A DNA stretch of 13,106 nt from Synergistaceae bacterium (lineage in GTDB: Bacteria > Synergistota > Synergistia > Synergistales > Synergistaceae). Under the pieces are notes generated by a model. The model did not search any database. It was not told the origin of the DNA and worked only from the letters and a program-made list of their open reading frames with translations. The translations under genes were made by a program, and so were the position numbers. Location: contig JAISQC010000074.1 in assembly GCA_031274465.1 (NCBI GenBank), forward strand, positions 1 through 13,106, read 5' to 3'. Below are positions 7,103-13,106 of this stretch, piece by piece; position 1 is the first letter of the stretch, and each line of letters opens with the position of its first letter.

Positions 7103-7981
7103 ATGAGCGCGATAACGAGGTGCATTTTAATTTCAGGACTCTCTGGGTCGGGCAAGAGCACGGCCCTCAAGATACTAGAGGACCGGGGCCTGTTCGCCAT
7201 CGACAACCTTCCTCCCATCATGCTGCCGTCCCTTTTGGACGCGCTGTCGGCCAACAGCGCGGCGATGGCCGAGGGCGTTGCCGCAGTCATCGACTCGCGG
7301 GGCGACGGCGCCGCGAGGGACGTCGACGGCGCGGAGGAAATCATTGAGAACTCCGGGACCAGGGTCATCCGCATTTTTCTAGACGCGTCCGACGAGACGC
7401 TGGTTCGCAGGTACGAAACCAACCGTCGAAGACACCCCTTCGGGGACGGGATCACCATCATGGACGGAATCGCCCGCGAGCGGGCGGAGCTGGACGCCAT
7501 CAAGGCAAAATCATCGATCGTGTTCGACACGTCGCCCATGACAGTCGGGGACCTCCGCGCGTCTCTGCTCGCGCAGCTTGAGATGAACGAGCGCCCGTTC
7601 ACCGTCATAGTGAGCTCGTTCGGCTTCAAGAACGGCATCCCGAGGGACTGCGACTATCTGTTCGACATGAGGTTCCTGCCAAACCCGAACTACGTTCCGG
7701 AACTGAAAAAACTCTCCGGGAAGGATATAGAAGTGCAGAACTACCTCGACCGAATCCCCGAGAAAAGGGTGTTCATGAAGCACCTTGTGTCATTTATGGA
7801 ATTTATCCTCAAACATTATGAGAACACAGGGAAAAAACAGCTTCACCTGGCCATAGGCTGCACTGGGGGCCGGCATCGATCGGTTGCGATAGCGGAGCAG
7901 CTGTCGAAAATAATTTCGGACACGGGCTTGCGTACTGCGACAAATCATCGCGACATAGAACTGGAGGGCGATCGTGCCTAA
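7103..7981 (+). CDS. rapZ: RapZ/YvcJ-family nucleotide-binding protein
   Basis: RapZ binds glucosamine-6-phosphate and the small RNA GlmZ in enterobacteria to tune amino-sugar supply for the cell wall; in Gram-positives the homologue YvcJ is an NTPase of less certain role. The 292 residues begin with a P-loop, GLSGSGKST (residues 12-20), followed by FAIDNLPPIMLP, and end with the C-terminal family signature GCTGGRHRSVAIAE (from residue 252). ATG at 7103 is preferred because GGGGGG (7090-7095) lies 7 bases upstream; a GTG at 7088 in the same frame has no such site and overlaps the previous gene by 14 bases. The 3' end overlaps yvcK by 8 bp. The rapZ-yvcK-whiA order equals B. subtilis yvcJ-yvcK-yvcL. 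RNA binding by this homologue is not shown by sequence. Confidence 0.95.
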   Translation: MSAITRCILISGLSGSGKSTALKILEDRGLFAIDNLPPIMLPSLLDALSANSAAMAEGVAAVIDSRGDGAARDVDGAEEIIENSGTRVIRIFLDASDETLVRRYETNRRRHPFGDGITIMDGIARERAELDAIKAKSSIVFDTSPMTVGDLRASLLAQLEMNERPFTVIVSSFGFKNGIPRDCDYLFDMRFLPNPNYVPELKKLSGKDIEVQNYLDRIPEKRVFMKHLVSFMEFILKHYENTGKKQLHLAIGCTGGRHRSVAIAEQLSKIISDTGLRTATNHRDIELEGDRA

Positions 7982-9104
7982 CGCGGCAGTCATTCTCGCG
8001 GCCGGCTTCCTGCTGGGCTGCGCCCTGACCGCTGTCCTGCCATTGCGCTCCAACGCCCCACAGGTCGGCAAAAAATCGCGCCGCCGCAGCGACATCATGG
8101 GGAACGCGATAGAACAGAGGCTGCTTCATGGGCCCAGTTTCGTCTGCGTAGGCGGCGGCACCGGGCTTTCGACCCTGCTGTCCGGCCTCAAGGGGTTCAC
8201 GAGGAACATCGCCGCAGTCGTGGCGGTCACCGACGAGGGGGGCAGCTCGGGACGCCTCAGGCAGGAATGGGGGGTCCTGCCTCCCGGAGACGTCAGAAAT
8301 TGCCTGGTCGCCTTGGCGGAGAACGACAACTCGCTGAACCGCATATTGAATTTTCGCTTCGACAGAGGTGAGCTGGAAGGCCACAGCCTCGGAAACCTGA
8401 TCCTGCTAGCCGCCTGCGAGCTGACTGGAGATTTCAGCAAGGCGGTCGAGGAACTCAACCACCTTCTCGCGATACGCGGCAGGGTGCTTCCCGTCACGAC
8501 GGAGACCGTCGTCCTGCACGGAGAGACGCAAAACGGCGATTTCGTCAAAGGGGAGCTGGAGCTGTCCGCGAACGGCAGCAAGATGAAAAGAATCTGGCTC
8601 GAGCCGTCGTCGGCAAAACCGCTTCCCGACGTCATAGACGCCATAGAAAAAGCCGATATGATAATCTTGGGGCCGGGGAGCCTCTTCACAAGCATCCTGC
8701 CGAACCTTCTGCTCGAGGAAGTCGCTCTGGCCATAAGGGAAACGCATCTTCCGAAAGTTTATGTCGCAAATCTCATGACGCAGAAGGACGAGACGGAGAG
8801 CATGAACATAACGTCCCATCTGGATTGGATCGCGAGCGTGCTCGGCGAAATGCCCGACTATATCGTAGTGAACCACACCCCAATACCCGAAGATTATCTC
8901 AGGCGATACCGCGAAAAAGGCGCAGAGCCCCTTTATCTGTCCAGAGAGGAGGAGCTCTATCTGGAGAGCAGCAACTGTTCGATCGTTTACGCCGACCTCG
9001 TCAACATCAGGGATGGCAAATATCTGCGGCATCATTCGCAGAACCTGGCTGAGATACTGATGCGAATTGCGAGGGATTATGAAGAGAATAACCTTCGCGG
9101 GTGA
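7974..9104 (+). CDS. yvcK: YvcK-family gluconeogenesis factor with N-terminal membrane anchor
   Basis: YvcK (CofD-like superfamily) is needed for growth on gluconeogenic carbon sources and for cell shape in B. subtilis, and binds UDP-sugars. The core begins at about residue 52 with HGPSFVCVGGGTGLSTLL (GGGTGL at 60-65) and continues with VVAVTDEGGSSGRLR, PPGDVRNCLVAL, GNLILLAACELTGDF, ILGPGSLFTSILPNLL, VANLMTQKDETESM and DYIVVNHTPIP, all typical. The 376 residues include an extra N-terminus with one hydrophobic segment (residues 4-24, e.g. VILAAGFLLGCALTAVLPL) and then a basic stretch, GKKSRRRS, suggesting anchoring with the core in the cytoplasm. GTG 7974 overlaps the rapZ stop by 8 bases and has GGAGGG 5 bases upstream. 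An internal ATG at 8097 (residue 42) would remove the anchor but lacks a good ribosome binding site. Confidence 0.94.
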   Translation: MPNAAVILAAGFLLGCALTAVLPLRSNAPQVGKKSRRRSDIMGNAIEQRLLHGPSFVCVGGGTGLSTLLSGLKGFTRNIAAVVAVTDEGGSSGRLRQEWGVLPPGDVRNCLVALAENDNSLNRILNFRFDRGELEGHSLGNLILLAACELTGDFSKAVEELNHLLAIRGRVLPVTTETVVLHGETQNGDFVKGELELSANGSKMKRIWLEPSSAKPLPDVIDAIEKADMIILGPGSLFTSILPNLLLEEVALAIRETHLPKVYVANLMTQKDETESMNITSHLDWIASVLGEMPDYIVVNHTPIPEDYLRRYREKGAEPLYLSREEELYLESSNCSIVYADLVNIRDGKYLRHHSQNLAEILMRIARDYEENNLRG

Positions 9105-9985
9105 TGGATATGCGAAAAATCAACACGGCTCTGTGGGATGAACTGCTTGGAATGCCGGTAACCGAGGCTTCGGAGGAACTGTCGGGCTTCTTGGCGGTTT
9201 TGCCCGCATACGGCAGCGGAGGGTCGGTCATGGTCGATACCCGCAGGCTGGTGGTGGCGCACAGGATGTTAAAGCTCTGCAAAGGCTTGAACGAACGGCA
9301 GTTTAATGGGAAAATGGCTTCGGTCGGATGCAGCCTGCACCTCGACAAAGAGAAGGGGAGGGCGCTGTTCAGAATTCCCGGCGGCGCATACGGCGAGCTT
9401 GCGGGCGCCGTGCCCGCCCGAAAAAAGGGAGGTTGGCTCCGGGGCGCTTTTGGGGGATGCGGGGCGGTCTATCTCCCTCAGCAGGGGTACTACATGGCAT
9501 TCCGAACGCAATCCGGCAGCGGATGCGGCGCCGCGCTGGACGCGGAGCTCCGCTCCATGGGCCTCGTCCCTCGGGTGCGGACGAACGGGGAGAAGACCGA
9601 ATATGTGATAAGGGACTTCGAGGGGATCGCCACAAGCCTCGCCGCGATGGGATTGGTAAAGACGTCCCTTCTGCTCGAAGAAACCGCGATGCTCAGATCG
9701 GTCAAGGGCATCGTCAACAAAAGGGTGAATTGCGACTCCGCCAATATAGAAAAAAGCCTTGTGGCTGCCCGCGCCCAGATGGAGCTTGTGGACGCGCTCG
9801 ACAAATACAGGCTTTGGCGGATGCTCTCCCCGGACGTAGCCGAACTCGCCGCCCTCCGCAGGGCGAACCCGAGCGCGTCTCTGTCGGAACTCGGGCAGAT
9901 AATGTCGAAACCGGTCAGCAAGAGCACGGTGAAATACAGATGGAGAAAACTTGAATCCCTCATAGAGGGAGAAGAATATATATGA
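9101..9985 (+). CDS. whiA: WhiA-family DNA-binding regulator (divergent)
   Basis: WhiA proteins combine a LAGLIDADG-endonuclease-like fold, without nuclease activity, with a C-terminal helix-turn-helix. They control sporulation division genes in Streptomyces and affect division and chromosome segregation in B. subtilis. The 294 residues show the degenerate repeat segment GGWLRGAFGGCGAVYLPQQG (around 9427-9486) and a C-terminal HTH (about residues 245-290) with SLSELGQIMSKPVSKSTVKY, close to the WhiA consensus around PVSKSGVNHR. The N-terminal 90 residues are more divergent than usual and the protein is slightly shorter than the ~310-residue norm. Three starts are packed at the yvcK stop: GTG 9101, ATG 9104 (sharing the A of TGA) and ATG 9110; none has a strong ribosome binding site, and 9110 has GGGTG 7 bases upstream. 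Order after rapZ-yvcK confirms the call. Confidence 0.9.
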   Translation: MMDMRKINTALWDELLGMPVTEASEELSGFLAVLPAYGSGGSVMVDTRRLVVAHRMLKLCKGLNERQFNGKMASVGCSLHLDKEKGRALFRIPGGAYGELAGAVPARKKGGWLRGAFGGCGAVYLPQQGYYMAFRTQSGSGCGAALDAELRSMGLVPRVRTNGEKTEYVIRDFEGIATSLAAMGLVKTSLLLEETAMLRSVKGIVNKRVNCDSANIEKSLVAARAQMELVDALDKYRLWRMLSPDVAELAALRRANPSASLSELGQIMSKPVSKSTVKYRWRKLESLIEGEEYI

Positions 9986-10007
9986 CAATGCGAGGGGGAT
10001 GGTTGCC

Positions 10008-11996
10008 ATGTACCTCGGCAAGGCTGACGTAAACACCTACGACAAGGGGGCGGCTCGCGAGTTCCTGGTTTCCAGCGGCGCCGGAAACTACGGTTCCTCA
10101 ACGGTTATCGGCGCAAACACGAGGAGCGGGCATGGGCTTTTGGTAGCGCGCGCGGGCAGTTTGGAGACCCATGCGGTGCTGATAAGCAAACTGGAAGAGA
10201 CGCTCTACGCGCACAACAAGAAATACCAGCTTTCCACAAACCGCTACAAAGACCTGATCTACCCGGATGGATTCAGATATTTGCAGGAGTACCAAGGAGT
10301 GCCGCATCCGAGCATGCTGTTTGTGATTCACAGCATATTCCTCGAGAAATCGATATTCATGCCGCGGAATGGAACCTGCACCATCGTAAGATACAAGCTT
10401 TTGGAGTCCCCTTACGAGATAAACATGGATATCCGCCCTCTTTTCGCGCACAGGCCGAAGGATGGCCCCTGCAGCGACCAGAGCGGCGCCAATTTCACGT
10501 CAAGCGATGCCGGCGGCGGGGTGATAAGCGTATCTGGGCGCGGCTTGGCGAGCCATATTTCGTTTGCGGGCAGGCCAAATTCCGCGCTATGGTCTGAAAA
10601 ACCGCTGTGGTTCGAGAATTTGATATACGAGCGCGACGCCCTTCCCGGCAAGACCGCGATCGATTCCCTCTGGTCTCCCGGGTACGGCTCGATAGCGATG
10701 AAGCGCGGCGACTCGCTGTACGCCGTCCTCTCGGAGGCGCCGGAGTCCTATTCCGCGGACGAGCTGGAATCGCTCATTCGCGACGAGGCGCTGGAGCTGG
10801 GCAAACTGTTCGCCGGGGCGTCGAGGGGCTTGAACAACAGCATAGCTCAAAACCTCGCTTTGTCGTCGTATTCCCTAGTCGCGGACAGCGGCGGGGCTTC
10901 TCCTGCGATATTTTCCGGCTTCCCGTCGGCGGAGCTGCGGGCGCGCGACGCGTTCATAGCCCTGCCGGGCGTCACCCTGGCCACGGGGCGGGCCAATATC
11001 GCTAAGAGGATACTGGAAAGCTGGCTCGACCGGGCTGCTGATTGCAACGCCATAATGCCGTCGCATATCGGCCCCGAAGGGGAGTCGGTGTTAGGTGACA
11101 TCGATTCCGGTCTCTGGTTCGTCCACGCGATGTCAAAGTACACAGCGTGCGAAGGGCCCGATTTCGCGCGTTCGAGGCTCGGCGAGCTCTCCGCGCTGAT
11201 AGAGAAATATATGGAAGGATGCCCCGAACTCGGCGCCGTCATGGATGATGGGACGAAGCTGCTGAAATATTTCAACATAGGGCATACCCGCAACTGGATG
11301 TCGGGTGACGCAGACGGAGAGCCCCTCGTCGAGCGGAAAGGGTATCTTGTCGATGTAAACGCGCTCTGGTTCAACGCGCTCCGCTTCATGGAGGAGACGT
11401 CGCGCGGCGCGGGTGATGGCGGCATGTCGAAAAGATACCGCGATATCGCGGACGCTGCCTACGAATCTTTCGCCCGGACTTTCTGGAACGAGGGGGCGAG
11501 ATACCTTTACGACTGGGTCGATCCGTCGGACGGCAGTTCCGACGGCTCCATACGCCCGAACGCCATATTCTCAATCTCGCTGCACCACCCGGCGTTGCCG
11601 GAGGACATGGGCAGGGCGGTCTTTGAGACATGCTGGAACGAGCTTTACACGACGTACGGGCTGAGGACCCTCGACCCGCGCCACGAGAAATTCAAGGGGC
11701 GGGCCGAAGGGCGCCCAGACCAGAAAAAAAAGGCCCGCCTGCGCGGAATGGCGTGGCCATGGCTTCTGGCGCATTTCATAACCTCTTACATGCGCTATAA
11801 CCCAGACGGGGCAGAGATGGGCTGGAGGTTCATCAGGCCTTTCGCCTCGCACCTTCGCAGGGGCTGTCTGTGGGGAGTGGCGGAATATTTCGACGGAGTG
11901 ATGCCGTACGAGCCGAACGGGGATATCTTGAGCGCGATTTCCATCGGCGAGCTGCTGAGGGTCATACACGAGGAGTTGATAGAAAGCAATCAGTGA
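10008..11996 (+). CDS. Amylo-alpha-1,6-glucosidase (glycogen debranching enzyme, GH133 type)
   Basis: The 662-residue product matches the archaeal/bacterial-type debranching enzyme with a GDE_N beta-rich domain (about 1-250; starts MYLGKADVNTYDKGAAREFL) and a C-terminal (alpha/alpha)6 barrel (about 280-662) that hydrolyses alpha-1,6 branch glucose of glycogen-like glucans. Barrel motifs are DIDSGLWF (Asp366 a likely catalytic residue), KGYLVDVNALWFNALRF, SIRPNAIFSISLHHPALP, YGLRTLDPRHEKF, MAWPWLLAHF and VAEYFDG (Glu626 the likely partner); residue roles are inferred by analogy with eukaryotic GH133. ATG 10008 is chosen because GAGGGGG (9992-9998) lies 9 bases upstream; the in-frame ATG at 9999 directly abuts that site. 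No signal peptide is seen, so it is cytoplasmic. It follows whiA by 22 bp and may be the last gene of the unit. No glgA, glgB or glgP is in the window. Confidence 0.9.
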   Translation: MYLGKADVNTYDKGAAREFLVSSGAGNYGSSTVIGANTRSGHGLLVARAGSLETHAVLISKLEETLYAHNKKYQLSTNRYKDLIYPDGFRYLQEYQGVPHPSMLFVIHSIFLEKSIFMPRNGTCTIVRYKLLESPYEINMDIRPLFAHRPKDGPCSDQSGANFTSSDAGGGVISVSGRGLASHISFAGRPNSALWSEKPLWFENLIYERDALPGKTAIDSLWSPGYGSIAMKRGDSLYAVLSEAPESYSADELESLIRDEALELGKLFAGASRGLNNSIAQNLALSSYSLVADSGGASPAIFSGFPSAELRARDAFIALPGVTLATGRANIAKRILESWLDRAADCNAIMPSHIGPEGESVLGDIDSGLWFVHAMSKYTACEGPDFARSRLGELSALIEKYMEGCPELGAVMDDGTKLLKYFNIGHTRNWMSGDADGEPLVERKGYLVDVNALWFNALRFMEETSRGAGDGGMSKRYRDIADAAYESFARTFWNEGARYLYDWVDPSDGSSDGSIRPNAIFSISLHHPALPEDMGRAVFETCWNELYTTYGLRTLDPRHEKFKGRAEGRPDQKKKARLRGMAWPWLLAHFITSYMRYNPDGAEMGWRFIRPFASHLRRGCLWGVAEYFDGVMPYEPNGDILSAISIGELLRVIHEELIESNQ

Positions 11997-12033
11997 CGAT
12001 TTTTTACGTGCGCGCCAAACCATAGGCAAAACC

Positions 12034-12182
12034 TTGAGGCTCTGCCTCAAACTTCGCAAGGAGGTAAACCTCCTTGACCTCCATTCAATTTTTTCTTTCA
12101 CCCTTAGGGCGAAAGAAAAAATTATAAATTATAAATAGGGGTCCGGGGAACTGGTTCCCCGGCGGGTGTGGGTGGAACCCAC
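12034..12182. repeat. Block of five consecutive hairpins, probable dispersed structured element
   Basis: Five inverted repeats lie in 149 bp. H1: TTGAGGC/GCCTCAA (12034-12040, 12044-12050). H2: CAAGGAGG/CCTCCTTG (12057-12064, 12069-12076) around TAAA. H3: AATTTTTTCTTTC/GAAAGAAAAAATT (12087-12099, 12111-12123), a perfect 13-bp stem capped by CCC-TTA-GGG. H4: CCGGGGAAC/GTTCCCCGG (12143-12151, 12154-12162). H5: GTGGGT/ACCCAC (12168-12173, 12177-12182) around GGA. No T-run directly follows any stem, so standard terminators are unlikely. The modular make-up resembles intergenic repeat families found in many copies in some anaerobe genomes, but copy number cannot be judged from one window. It could also be a non-coding RNA or, for H1-H2, a processing or termination zone after the debranching gene. 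Confidence 0.6.
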
Positions 12183-12221
12183 GGTCTTGAACCTGTGGTT
12201 TTAGGATGCGGGAGATAAACA

Positions 12222-12250
12222 TTGACCATTTATGTTTTTTTTGGTAATCT
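12222..12250 (+). promoter_or_regulatory. Candidate sigma-70-type promoter for gap
   Basis: TTGACC (12222-12227) matches the -35 consensus in five of six positions and is followed after exactly 17 bases by TAATCT (12245-12250), a weak -10 with three of six matches. The spacer contains a T8 run. It would start transcription near 12257, giving gap a leader of about 80 bases and placing the hairpin block upstream of the transcript. The -10 is poor, so confidence is low. Confidence 0.3.
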
Positions 12251-12324
12251 GAGAAACGGTACGCAAAGCTGCGCAGTTCTGTTTCATGGACGGGGCAAAA
12301 TTAAATAAGCGGTCATTAAAAACC

Positions 12325-12332
12325 AAGGAGGT
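12325..12332 (+). promoter_or_regulatory. Strong ribosome binding site of gap
   Basis: AAGGAGGT is a full match to the anti-Shine-Dalgarno complement and lies 7 bases before the gap ATG. It is the strongest such site in the window, fitting high expression of a glycolytic gene. Confidence 0.85.
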
Positions 12333-12339
12333 CTTTACA

Positions 12340-13106
12340 ATGGCAAGAGGCAAAGTTGCAATCAACGGATTCGGACGCATCGGACGGGTATTCCTCAGGT
12401 CTTTTTTCGCAAAGGGCGGGCATGATTTCGATGTGGTGGCGGTGAACGACCTGACCCCGCCCGACGTTTTGGAGTATCTTCTGAAATACGATTCAGTCTT
12501 CCGCCGTTTCAACGGAACGGTCGAGCTTTCCGGCGACGTGCTGAACGTCAACGGCCAGAAGATCAAGGCCACGGCTGAGCCCGACCCGACGAAACTGCCG
12601 TGGAAGGAGCTCGGCGTCGATATCGTCATAGAAAGCACGGGGCGTTTCACCGACGGAGAGAAGGCAAAGGCGCATATCGAGGCCGGGGCGAAAAAGGTCA
12701 TCATATCAGCCCCAGCGACCAATCAGGACGTCACTATAGTCCTGGGCGTGAACGATGACGCGTACGATCCGGCGAAGCACAGCATCATATCAAACGCGTC
12801 CTGCACCACCAACTGCCTGGCGCCGGTCGTGAAAGCAATCGACGACACTTTCGGCATCGTGAAGGGGCTTATGAACACGGTTCACTCCTACACGAACGAC
12901 CAAGTGACGCTCGACTTTCCCCCGCGCAAGGGGCTCAGCGCGATAACGCGCGGGCGGGCCGCCGCTCTTTCGATAATACCCACCAGCACCGGCGCGGCAA
13001 AAGCCATTTCAGAGGTCATCCCTCACCTCAAGGGGAAACTCAATGGGTTTGCCCTCCGCGTGCCCACGCCTGACGTGTCCGTCGTGGACCTGACCGCAGA
13101 GCTCAA
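12340..13106 (+). CDS. gap: Glyceraldehyde-3-phosphate dehydrogenase, type I, 3' truncated
   Basis: This cytoplasmic enzyme oxidatively phosphorylates glyceraldehyde-3-phosphate to 1,3-bisphosphoglycerate with NAD(P)+, in glycolysis and reversibly in gluconeogenesis. The first 255 residues are visible; about 80 C-terminal residues lie beyond the window. The NAD-binding INGFGRIGR is at residues 8-16, the catalytic segment SNASCTTNC has Cys155, and the partner His182 sits 27 residues later in NTVHSYTNDQ, the usual spacing. IPTSTGAAKA follows. The stretch between them, TLDFPPRKGLSAITRGRAA, differs from the common PHKDLRRARAA form and is slightly longer. ATG 12340 has an excellent ribosome binding site 7 bases upstream. 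It is probably a separate transcription unit. Cofactor preference (NAD or NADP) cannot be settled here. Confidence 0.96.
   Translation, partial: MARGKVAINGFGRIGRVFLRSFFAKGGHDFDVVAVNDLTPPDVLEYLLKYDSVFRRFNGTVELSGDVLNVNGQKIKATAEPDPTKLPWKELGVDIVIESTGRFTDGEKAKAHIEAGAKKVIISAPATNQDVTIVLGVNDDAYDPAKHSIISNASCTTNCLAPVVKAIDDTFGIVKGLMNTVHSYTNDQVTLDFPPRKGLSAITRGRAAALSIIPTSTGAAKAISEVIPHLKGKLNGFALRVPTPDVSVVDLTAEL

Larger units (their letters stand above)
11997..12339. other. 343-bp intergenic region between the debranching enzyme gene and gap
   Basis: This is the longest gene-free stretch. It holds a T6 run right after the debranching gene stop (12000-12005) without a convincing stem before it, then five hairpins in a row (12034-12182), an AT-rich spacer (12124-12137), a T8 run (12235-12242), a candidate promoter (12222-12250) and the gap ribosome binding site. 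No open frame of note was found on either strand. Base composition drops to AT-rich in parts, unlike the coding regions on both sides. Confidence 0.8.

Noticed and set aside
11991..12005. Possible intrinsic terminator after the debranching gene (T6 run)
   Set aside because: The sequence before the T-run forms only a 4-bp stem, too weak to support a call.
12163..12215. A tRNA-like look (TTGAACC, GGTTCAA on the other strand) after the hairpin block
   Set aside because: No acceptor, D or anticodon stems can be drawn on either strand, and the T-stem does not close properly.

Overview
The window is one densely packed, all plus-strand stretch of a GC-rich bacterial chromosome. It runs from the 3' two-thirds or more of ftsA (position 1) to the 5' part of a glyceraldehyde-3-phosphate dehydrogenase gene (position 13106). 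My best guess for the source is Synergistota, or a similar deep-branching diderm. The reasons are a SPOR-domain envelope protein (typical of diderms) beside a rapZ-yvcK-whiA cluster (classic in Firmicutes and Actinobacteria, also found in Synergistota), and frequent ATA (Ile) and AGG (Arg) codons despite the high GC. This assignment is inference from memory; no ribosomal RNA or other decisive marker is present.

Layout: (i) Cell division, 1-4674: ftsA (5' truncated), ftsZ, a B12-binding-like radical SAM protein of unknown function, and a membrane-anchored SPOR-domain protein. (ii) A 129-bp gap with a long, strong hairpin (4716-4794) and a possible 22-codon upstream reading frame, directly before moaA, which has no clear ribosome binding site. 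(iii) Molybdenum cofactor genes, 4804-7101: moaA, moaC and a MogA/MoaB-family protein with an unrecognised N-terminal domain of about 105 residues. (iv) Regulators of envelope and carbon metabolism, 7103-9985: rapZ, yvcK (with an unusual N-terminal membrane anchor) and whiA, overlapping or nearly touching. (v) A glycogen-debranching-type GH133 enzyme, 10008-11996. (vi) A 343-bp intergenic region with five consecutive hairpins, probably a dispersed repeat or structured element, then a candidate promoter. (vii) gap, 12340 to the window end (truncated).

Genes from ftsA to the debranching enzyme are separated by 36 bp or less, except at the two structured gaps and the 77-bp ftsA-ftsZ spacer. They could therefore form one long transcription unit that couples septum formation (FtsA, FtsZ, SPOR), cofactor synthesis and carbon allocation (RapZ, YvcK, glycogen breakdown). 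No CRISPR array, rRNA, tRNA, transposase or phage gene was seen. The points most worth a second look are the moaA leader hairpin, the five-hairpin block before gap, the N-terminal domain of the MogA fusion, the membrane anchor on YvcK and the division-linked radical SAM protein.
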